From: Methylobacterium aquaticum
GTDB taxonomy: Bacteria; Pseudomonadota; Alphaproteobacteria; Rhizobiales; Beijerinckiaceae
Direction: 5' to 3'
NCBI RefSeq assembly: GCF_016804325.1
Contig: NZ_CP043627.1
Span: forward strand, 5,695,001-5,759,000
Length of the DNA: 64,000 bases
Shown piece after piece: positions 57,753 through 64,000 of this stretch (positions are counted from its first letter, which is position 1; each line of letters opens with the position of its first letter). The notes beneath the pieces are model-generated. The model was not told the origin of the DNA, did no database searches, and saw only the letters and a program-made list of their open reading frames with translations. Both the position numbers and the translations under genes were made by a program.

Positions 57753-59891
57753 ATGAGCAAGGTCGGATCGTTCGGGGCGGGCCCGGTGCTGCTGGCGGCG
57801 GCCTTCACCCTTGCCAGCCCGGCGGCCCGGGCCGAGGACATCGCCCTCGATACGATCGACGTCGCCTCGCCGAGCCCCATCGCCGCGGCGCCCGCCGGCG
57901 GGGCGGGGGCGGGGGGCACCTTCCCGGTCGGGGTGCTGCCGGTCGTCACCACCACCTTCTCGCCGGTCACGGTCGTGACGCAAGGCGAGATCGCGCGCCA
58001 GCAGCCCCGCACCCTGGGCGACGCCCTGTTCGACCGGCCCGGCCTCTCCGCCACCACCTACGCGCCGGGCGGCGCGAGCCGGCCGATCATCCGCGGCCTC
58101 GATACCGGCCGGGTGCGGATCCAGGAGAACGGCATCGGCGTCCAGGACGTTTCGGATCTCGGCGAGGACCACGCCGTGCCGATCAACCCCCTCGTCGCCA
58201 ACCGCATCGAGGTGATCCGCGGTCCGGCATCGCTCCGCTACGGCAGCCAGGCGATCGGCGGCGTGGTCTCGGTGGAGGACAACCGCATCCCGACGCTCCC
58301 TCCGCCGAACGGCTTTGCCGGGCGGGTGACGACGGGATACTCGTCCGTCGATAACGGCCGCAACGGCGCCGCGACGATCGATGCCGCCGGTCCATCGGTC
58401 GCCTTCCACGCCGACGGCTTCAAGACCGCCGCCGACAGCTACGACACGCCGCTCGGCATCCAGCGCAACTCGGCGAACGAATCCCAGGGCGGCGCGGTCG
58501 GGATGTCGTACCTGTTCGACCGCGGCTTCGTCGGCCTGTCGTTCAGCCACTACGACGCGCTCTACCAGATCCCGGGCGGCGAGGCCGCCGACAGCCGCAC
58601 CCGCCTCGACCCGACCCAGGACCGGCTCCAGGCCAAGGGCGAGTACCGCCCGCTCGAGGGGCCGGTGGAGGCGATCCGGTTCTGGCTCGGCGGCTCGACC
58701 TACCGCCACAACGAGATCGGCATCGGCGGCGACGGGATCGACGGCATCCAGGCCACCTTCAAGAACCGTCAGGCGGAAGGACGGCTCGAGATCCAGCACG
58801 TGCCGGTCGTCACGCCGCTGGGCACGCTCACCGGCGCGCTCGGCCTCCAGACCGACCGGCGGCTGATCGGCACCTCGGGCGAGGCCGGCGGCCTCCTGGC
58901 GCCGACCGATTCGCGCAGCAACGCCGTCTACCTGTTCGAGGAGTTGGCGCTGGAGCGCGGCCTGCGGCTCCAGGCGGCGGGCCGGATGGAGGGCGCCCGC
59001 TCCACCGGCACCGCGACTTTGTTTCCCGGCGACTACATCCCGGTCGACGGCGAGGACCCGCTCTCCTATGGCCGCCGCCGGCACTTCGCCCCGAAGAGCG
59101 CGAGCTTCGGCATCCTCCAAGACCTGCCCGACGGCTTCGTCGCCAGCCTGACCGGGCAATATGTCGAGCGGGCGCCGTCGGCCTTCGAGCTCTATTCCCG
59201 CGGACCGCACGACGCGACCGAAACCTTCGAGATCGGCGACCCGAACCTGAAGAAGGAGCGCGCCCGCACCATCGAGGCCAGCATCCGCCGCGCCGTCGGC
59301 CCGTTCCGCCTCGATGCCACCGGCTACTACACCCGCTATACCGGCTTCATCTACAAGCGCCTGACCGGCTTGCGCTGCGGCGACGACTTCGGCAGCTGCG
59401 GCAGCGACGACGAGCTGGCCCAGATCGTGTACTCGCAGCAGAACGCGACCTTCGCGGGTGCCGAGATCGGCTCGCAGCTCGATCTCCTGCCGATCGGCAA
59501 CGGCTTTGCCGGCATCGAGGCGCAGTACGACTTCGTGCGCGCGACCTTCGACGACGGCACCTACGTGCCGCGCATCCCGCCGCACCGGGTCGGCGGCGGT
59601 GTGTTCGTCAGGGCCGACGGCTGGTACGCGCGGATGAACCTGCTCCACGCCTTCGCCCATACCGAGACCGCGCCCTACGAGACGCGCACGCCCGGCTACG
59701 ACAACCTGCGGGCGGAGGTCAGCTACACCAAGGCCTTCGACCTCGCGACGACCGGCTGGAGCGAGGTGACGCTCGGCGTGCAGGGCACGAACCTGCTCAA
59801 CGACGTGATCCGCAACTCGGCCTCGTTCAAGAAGGACGAGATCGTCCTGCCGGGGCGGAACGTGCGGGTTTTCCTGACGGCGCGGTTCTGA
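57753..59891 (+). CDS. ZnuD-like TonB-dependent outer membrane receptor
   Basis: Outer-membrane receptor of 712 residues. The signal peptide MSKVGSFGAGPVLLAAAFTLASPAARA is followed by the plug domain with RGLDTGRVRIQENGIG, NRIEVIRGPASLRYGSQAIGG and a barrel with a TonB-typical C-terminal aromatic residue (FLTARF). The plug region VQDVSDLGEDHAVPINPL resembles the zinc receptor ZnuD, and a cysteine-bounded loop (LRCGDDFGSCGSDDEL) is present. Two Zur-box-like sequences precede the gene. Zinc is the likely substrate; a role in lanthanide uptake is possible because the PQQ dehydrogenase cluster is near, but is not supported by sequence. Confidence 0.9.
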   Translation: MSKVGSFGAGPVLLAAAFTLASPAARAEDIALDTIDVASPSPIAAAPAGGAGAGGTFPVGVLPVVTTTFSPVTVVTQGEIARQQPRTLGDALFDRPGLSATTYAPGGASRPIIRGLDTGRVRIQENGIGVQDVSDLGEDHAVPINPLVANRIEVIRGPASLRYGSQAIGGVVSVEDNRIPTLPPPNGFAGRVTTGYSSVDNGRNGAATIDAAGPSVAFHADGFKTAADSYDTPLGIQRNSANESQGGAVGMSYLFDRGFVGLSFSHYDALYQIPGGEAADSRTRLDPTQDRLQAKGEYRPLEGPVEAIRFWLGGSTYRHNEIGIGGDGIDGIQATFKNRQAEGRLEIQHVPVVTPLGTLTGALGLQTDRRLIGTSGEAGGLLAPTDSRSNAVYLFEELALERGLRLQAAGRMEGARSTGTATLFPGDYIPVDGEDPLSYGRRRHFAPKSASFGILQDLPDGFVASLTGQYVERAPSAFELYSRGPHDATETFEIGDPNLKKERARTIEASIRRAVGPFRLDATGYYTRYTGFIYKRLTGLRCGDDFGSCGSDDELAQIVYSQQNATFAGAEIGSQLDLLPIGNGFAGIEAQYDFVRATFDDGTYVPRIPPHRVGGGVFVRADGWYARMNLLHAFAHTETAPYETRTPGYDNLRAEVSYTKAFDLATTGWSEVTLGVQGTNLLNDVIRNSASFKKDEIVLPGRNVRVFLTARF

Positions 59892-60426
59892 ACGCCGCAT
59901 TCCGCCGAGGGACCGAGGCCAGGCGCATCGCCGCGGCCTTGGACCCCGAACGGTTCGCCCGCCGGTGCGGCCAAGTCGGATCCCGCGCGGCCGTCTTCGG
60001 GGATCTAGGGGGCGTCACGACGCGGGCGCGGCGCTGTCCCCGCCCAGGCCCCGCCACCGAGACCCTGCGAGACGTCGACGATCGCGCCGTTCGGGAACCG
60101 CCGACATGAGGCGTCGGGCACGACACCTTGATCCTGCTCCCGCCAACCCCGGGCCGCGCATCTCCGGCGAGGCGTTCGAGCGCTCGGAGACCGGCCCATG
60201 GTACTGCTGGAGAGAGACGAAGGGCACACGGCCTGTAAGGCCGGAGCCCCGCGGCAGCGGACTGCCACGCGCCTCGCGGCGGCTGGCAGCGGCTTCGCGT
60301 TGGAGGTGCCGGATCAGCCCGCACAGGCCGGGCGTACATCATACGGCTCCGCATCATTGTGAGGCGGTTATATGGCCAAGCGCTTGGCAACGCACCACGC
60401 AGAATCGGCGGATTGCCGGATTTTGG
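59892..60426. other. Gene-free stretch between the receptor and tRNA-Glu
   Basis: About 535 bases without a supported gene. Possible short frames are Arg/Pro/Gly-rich. The receptor transcript end should lie at its left, but I see no clear terminator. Confidence 0.4.
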
Positions 60427-60502
60427 TGGCGCGCCCTACGGGACTCGAACCCGTGTTTTCGCCGTGAAAGGGCGACGTCCTAGACCGCTAGACGAAGGGC
60501 GC
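60427..60502 (-). tRNA. tRNA-Glu (anticodon TTC)
   Basis: Minus-strand cloverleaf with acceptor pair GCGCCCT / AGGGCGC, anticodon loop CTTTCAC (anticodon TTC), T arm with GGTTCGAGTCCC, and encoded CCA (60427-60429). Confidence 0.95.
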
Positions 60503-60629
60503 TCAAGCGGGGCGAGGGGAGCTATAGTGGGGTTCTTTCGGGAGGGCAACAGGATTGATGGGCTTGACGGACACCGATGGCTCGGTCTTGTCGGCGCCGG
60601 GTTGGCCTTGAACGCGGGCGGGACGACGG

Positions 60630-61480
60630 ATGACGACGAGGCAGACGCCGCGCGGGGGCGGTTGGAAGGGCGGGCAGGGCCAGGGCTGGGCCGGCAAGGG
60701 CGGCCCGGGTCGAGGCGGTCCCGGCAAGGGCGGGCCCGGCAGAGGCGGGTCAGGCTGGAAGCCCGGCGGCGACGATGACGGGCCGGCGGTGCTGTATGGC
60801 TGGCATCCGGTCTCGGAGGCCCTGCGCAACCCGAACCGGCAGTTCATCAAGCTGCTTGCCACCGAGAACGCGGCGGTGCGCCTCGCCGAGGAGGTCGGCG
60901 AGCTGCGCATCGCGCCGGAGATCGTCAAGCCGGGCACCATCACCGGGCTGCTCGGGCCGGAACCGGTGCATCAGGGTCTCTATCTCGAGGCCGAGCCGCT
61001 GGAGGGCCCGGCCTTCGACGCGCTGCCCGACGACGCGGTGCTGCTCGCCCTCGACCAGATCACCGATCCGCACAATGTCGGGGCGATCGTGCGCACGGCG
61101 GCGGCGTTCGGGTCACCGCCATCGTCACCACCGCCCGGCACTCGCCGACGGTCACCGGCGTGCTCGCCAAATCCGCCTCGGGCGGGCTCGAGCACGTGCC
61201 GTTCGTGGTGGTGCGCAACCTCGCCGAAGCCCTGATCGAGCTCGGCGAGCGCGGCTTCACCCGGGTCGGGCTCGATTCGGAGGCGCCCGAGACCCTCGAT
61301 GCCGTCGGGCCGAAGACGCCGCTCGTCGTGGTGCTCGGGGCCGAGGGCAAGGGCCTGCGCCAGCGCACCCGCGAATGCTGCGACGTGATGGCCCGCATCC
61401 CGTTCCGCGGGGCGATCCAGAGCATCAACGTCTCGAACGCCGCGGCGATCACGCTGTACGCTCTGATGCCCCGGTCCTGA
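60630..61480 (+). CDS. rlmB: RlmB/TrmH-family rRNA 2'-O-methyltransferase, frameshifted
   Basis: SPOUT methyltransferase that would methylate a 23S rRNA guanosine (Gm2251 type). The N-terminal extension (about residues 5-47) is a Gly/Arg/Lys repeat (GKGGPGRGG). The substrate-binding domain starts VLYGWHPVSEALRNP. The SPOUT core shows DQITDPHNVGAIVRTAAAFG in the first frame and GLEHVPFVVVRN, VVVLGAEGKGLRQRTRECCD and INVSNAAAITLY in the second. The break is at the G run 61110-61112; one more G gives VTAIVTTARHSPTVTGVLAK. I read this as an assembly error. Total length is about 283 residues. Confidence 0.9.
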
Positions 61481-61519
61481 TGTCCCGCGCCTGAGCCGGA
61501 CAGGCGCGGGAGCCGGACA

Positions 61520-63058
61520 TCAGCGCCAGAACGGGCGCACGTCGATCAGGGCGCGATGCGCCTTGTCGGCTTCGGCGAGCAGGTGCCCGGTCCGCGCCTC
61601 GGTATCGGCGGTGGCCATGCCCGCCGCGAACACCGCGCCCTCCGGCGCGCCCTTGGCGAGCTCGGCCGCCAGCGTGTGGGCGGTGGCGATGTCGTTGAGG
61701 TCGCCGAGATGGTCCTGGAGGTCGGCCAGGGCCTCGACGAAGACCTTGTGGCGCTTGGCGGCCTTCTTGCCGTCGTAGAGGGCGGCGAAGAACTCGGCGC
61801 CGTAGCGCAGCTTCTTGGCGGCGATCCGCACCCGGTGGCGTGCCTCGGGATCGAGATCGGCGAGGTGGCGCCCGCGCTTCTTCACCTGGCGGCGGCGGCG
61901 CTCCAGCTCCTCGGTGGCGAAGGCCCGGGCCGGGCCGTCGCGCCGGTCGGCATTCGGGTTGTCGGGGCCGAGCCAGGGGCCGGCCTCGATCCAGGCGACG
62001 AGGTCGAGGAGGAGGTCGCGCCACTCGCGGCTCTCCAGCACCGCCCGCACCGCGTCGTGCGCCGTCGCGCGCTCGGTCTCGAGGTGGCGCTCCAGGATCA
62101 GGAGGCCGGTCTCGTCCGGCCGGCGCTCGCGCTCCAGCGGCAGGGTCTTGCCGAGATAGACGTCGAGGTTGCGGGCGTGGCCGAAGGGCTCGCTCAGGCG
62201 CTTCAGCTCCGCCTTGATCCCCGGCATCCGCCGGTCCTCGACCACGCTGCCGAACAGCGAGAAGGCCGAGCGCAGGCGGCGCAACGACACCCGCAGCTGG
62301 TGCAGGGCCTCGACGTCGCGGCGGGCGAGCAGCACGGTCTCGTTGAGGCGCATCTGGCGCAGGCAGGCGAAGGCCACGGCCTTGAACGCGTCGGCGGCCG
62401 TCATCCCGGTATCGAGGGGCACCGGCTCGGCCTTCACGGCCCGGTTGAGGCGGCCCTTGATCAGGGCGTCGCCGCGCTCGAACTTGCTCAGCACGCCGAG
62501 GCGCAGGGGCACGTCGGCCCCGATCGTGCGGGCGAGATCGAACAGGGCCGAGGGCACGCCGCCGGTCAACTCGAACTCGATCTCGCTGATCGGCGAGACG
62601 CGGTCGTCCGGCGCCCAGATCCGGCCGCGGTCGAGGGCGACCTCGATGCGGCTGCCGGCCGGCCCGGTATCGGCGAGGCGGCGCATGCTCCGGGTCACCG
62701 TGGAGGAATAGAGCGGGTTCAGATCCGTCGCGCCGTCGAGGAGCTTGGCGACGGGCGTGCCGGCGAGGGCGGCAGGCTCGGGCGTCGGCCCGGCGATGTC
62801 GCTCTCCCATTCCGACCGGTCGAACAGGCCGGCCCCGCCGCCGCCCCGGGCCTTCACGGTCTGGATGTGGCGGTCGCCGTCCTGGCGCACCCGCAGGGTG
62901 TAGCCGGCCTCGCGCAAGGAGCCGTCCGGCGTGTCGTAATAGACCGAGGTCAACTCGGTCTCGGTCCAGTCTCCGGCGAGCAGCGGGTGCTCCCGCAGGC
63001 GGGCGAGGTCGGAGGCCTCGACATCCAGCTTCAGCTCGGTCTCGCGCGGTTCGCTCAT
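61520..63058 (-). CDS. CYTH-CHAD domain protein
   Basis: Polyphosphate- or triphosphate-related protein (512 residues). The CYTH domain fills about the first 200 residues with the metal motif ETELKLDV (ExExK) and TLRVRQDGDRHIQTVKARGG. The CHAD domain (about residues 215-500) has the helical histidine-rich pattern LHQLRVSLRRLRSAFSLFG and HRVRIAAKKLRYGAEFF. CYTH domains hydrolyse inorganic triphosphate; CHAD binds polyphosphate. ATG 63058 was chosen because CYTH motifs start 5 residues in. It stands alone on the minus strand. Confidence 0.93.
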   Translation of the reverse strand: MSEPRETELKLDVEASDLARLREHPLLAGDWTETELTSVYYDTPDGSLREAGYTLRVRQDGDRHIQTVKARGGGGAGLFDRSEWESDIAGPTPEPAALAGTPVAKLLDGATDLNPLYSSTVTRSMRRLADTGPAGSRIEVALDRGRIWAPDDRVSPISEIEFELTGGVPSALFDLARTIGADVPLRLGVLSKFERGDALIKGRLNRAVKAEPVPLDTGMTAADAFKAVAFACLRQMRLNETVLLARRDVEALHQLRVSLRRLRSAFSLFGSVVEDRRMPGIKAELKRLSEPFGHARNLDVYLGKTLPLERERRPDETGLLILERHLETERATAHDAVRAVLESREWRDLLLDLVAWIEAGPWLGPDNPNADRRDGPARAFATEELERRRRQVKKRGRHLADLDPEARHRVRIAAKKLRYGAEFFAALYDGKKAAKRHKVFVEALADLQDHLGDLNDIATAHTLAAELAKGAPEGAVFAAGMATADTEARTGHLLAEADKAHRALIDVRPFWR

Positions 63059-63203
63059 CACGGTGGTCCTGGTCTCCCGTTCGGTCCGCCACATAGGGGG
63101 GCCCGATACGGAAATCATGAACGAGGGCCGAAAGTTTCGCAAAGCGCGGCCGCCGGGGCCGTTCATCGTGGTCCGGACGCCTGACGCAGCGACACGAACG
63201 CCG

Positions 63204-63740
63204 TCAGCGCGCCCGCAGATGGGCGAGGAGCCGGGCCGCCCCGTCCTCCGGCGGGCCGTCATTCATCACCACGAGGTCGGCGATGACCGATGCCGAGCGG
63301 GAGAGCCGCGCGCCGAGGTCGCCGTCCTCCCGCCGGCCGCGGGCGGCGAGGCGGGCGGCCAGCACCTCGGGCGGCGCGGTGACCTCGATCACGGTGACGC
63401 CGGGCAGGCGCCGGCGGGCCTCGCCCACCACCCGGCGCGAGACGTTGCAGACGACGACATGCCCGTCGCGCGCGAGCGCGACCGTCTCCGCCGGCAGCGC
63501 GTAGCCGAGGTTGTGGGCGCGCCAGGACAGGGCGAAGCGGCCCTCCGCCTCGCCCGCGGAAAAATCCGCCTCGTCGATCGGCAGGTTGTCCTCGTGGGCG
63601 GAGGGCGGCCGGGTGACGAGGCGGCGCGGGAAGACGTAGCGGGGCTCTCCCGCGAGCGCCTCGCGCGCGAGCCGCAGGAGCGTGTCCTTGCCGGCTCCGC
63701 TCGGGCCGACGACGAGGACGAAGCCGCCATCCGCCATCAC
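63204..63740 (-). CDS. phnN: Ribose 1,5-bisphosphate phosphokinase PhnN
   Basis: Converts ribose 1,5-bisphosphate to PRPP at the end of C-P lyase phosphonate breakdown, 178 residues. The P-loop GPSGAGKDT is at about residue 12; a guanylate-kinase-like motif VTRPPSAHEDN and a lid helix VEARRRLPGV-like segment follow. Its start overlaps the stop of phnM by four bases, so the two are coupled. Further phn genes would lie to the right of the window. Confidence 0.94.
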   Translation of the reverse strand: MMADGGFVLVVGPSGAGKDTLLRLAREALAGEPRYVFPRRLVTRPPSAHEDNLPIDEADFSAGEAEGRFALSWRAHNLGYALPAETVALARDGHVVVCNVSRRVVGEARRRLPGVTVIEVTAPPEVLAARLAARGRREDGDLGARLSRSASVIADLVVMNDGPPEDGAARLLAHLRAR

Positions 63741-64000
63741 GCCACCCGCCGTCCCTGGCGCCAGACCTGGCGCACCACCGGCACGCCCTCGGCGAGGCGC
63801 ACCCGCACGAGGTCGGCCCGCAACGCCGGGGCGATGCGCCCGCGGTCGTCGAGACCGGTGGCCCGGGCCGGGTTGGCGGTGACGGTGGCGACCGCCTCCG
63901 GCAGGGTGATCGAGGGGACCCGCTCGGGCAGGCCGAACGCCGCCATCAGGAGGCTCGCCGGCACGTAATCGGAGGAGAGCACGTCGAGGAGGCCGTCCCG
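63737..64000 (-). CDS. phnM: PhnM, C-terminal part, cut by window edge
   Basis: Alpha-D-ribose 1-methylphosphonate 5-triphosphate diphosphatase, an amidohydrolase-fold enzyme of the C-P lyase pathway. Only the last 87 or so residues are visible, with the signature DVLSSDYVPASLL and the C-terminal NPARATGLDDRGRIAPALRADLVRV, a metal-dependent hydrolase ending. The 5' end, including the metal-binding histidines, lies beyond base 64000. Confidence 0.9.
   Translation of the reverse strand, partial: RDGLLDVLSSDYVPASLLMAAFGLPERVPSITLPEAVATVTANPARATGLDDRGRIAPALRADLVRVRLAEGVPVVRQVWRQGRRVA

Noticed and set aside
57753..59891. Lanthanide or lanthanophore receptor (LutH-like)
   Set aside because: Proximity to the PQQ dehydrogenase cluster is the only support; the plug sequence and upstream Zur-like sites favour zinc.
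57654..59900. Minus-strand open frame of 748 codons opposite the TonB receptor
   Set aside because: The receptor on the plus strand has plug and barrel motifs; the opposite frame has none.

Overview
The window is high-GC DNA with dense, head-to-tail genes and looks like a chromosomal segment of an alphaproteobacterium of the order Hyphomicrobiales, most likely a Methylobacterium relative. Grounds: a PQQ alcohol dehydrogenase with its own cytochrome c, CobS/CobT of the aerobic cobaltochelatase, a type-2 ArgC, a CarD regulator, RpoH, a LOV histidine kinase, two bacterial-transglutaminase-like cysteine peptidases and a SUV3-like helicase. The genus is an inference from gene content; no rRNA gene is present.

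Layout. 1-2.7 kb: end of an isocitrate/isopropylmalate-type dehydrogenase, a beta-hydroxyacid dehydrogenase and a glutathione transferase (a small catabolic cluster). 2.8-7.8 kb: palindromic repeat, argC, a basic DUF5872/Rho-N-like protein, rplM-rpsI, a thioesterase, an enoyl-CoA hydratase (frameshifted) and a CoA-binding protein. 8.1-16.5 kb: rpoH-like sigma factor, carD, fdxA, an S4-domain protein with a SUV3-like helicase (frameshifted), two exported proteins and rpmB. 16.6-21.5 kb: palindromic repeat, cobT-DUF29-cobS, a J-domain protein and bolA. 21.4-27.3 kb: MFS transporter, thiolase, queC, a small exported protein, rpsT and comM (frameshifted). 27.4-40 kb: signalling region with three multidomain histidine kinases (PAS hybrid, LOV hybrid, sodium-symporter-like hybrid), two identical tRNA-Pro genes beside an IS3 remnant, a phytase-like esterase, a duplicated DUF333 protein, pyrD, a DUF952 protein (frameshifted) and an S24-type repressor. 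40-47.4 kb: smtB-metallothionein pair, then glgA, a GH13 alpha-glucosidase and glgP. 48-53.2 kb: paired cysteine peptidases, gpt, a CinA-like protein, sfsA and an exported protein. 52.5-56 kb: periplasmic alcohol oxidation cluster (PCuAC-like protein, PQQ dehydrogenase, cytochrome c, unknown exported protein). 56.3-64 kb: cupin, SDR, ZnuD-like TonB receptor, tRNA-Glu, rlmB-like methyltransferase (frameshifted), CYTH-CHAD protein, phnN and the end of phnM.

How the genes work together. The clearest functional unit is the periplasmic oxidation cluster at 52.5-56 kb. Its dehydrogenase keeps the PQQ and metal ligands (Glu217, Asn285, Asp328) and carries the extra Asp330 that marks lanthanide-dependent enzymes. 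Metal handling recurs: a zinc-type operator and metallothionein near 40.6 kb, and a ZnuD-like receptor with two Zur-box-like sites near 57.7 kb. The glycogen genes can make and degrade alpha-glucan, but glgB and glgC lie outside this window.

A caution on sequence quality: six conserved genes are each interrupted by one apparent missing G or C inside a homopolymer run. This points to residual assembly errors rather than six independent pseudogenes.
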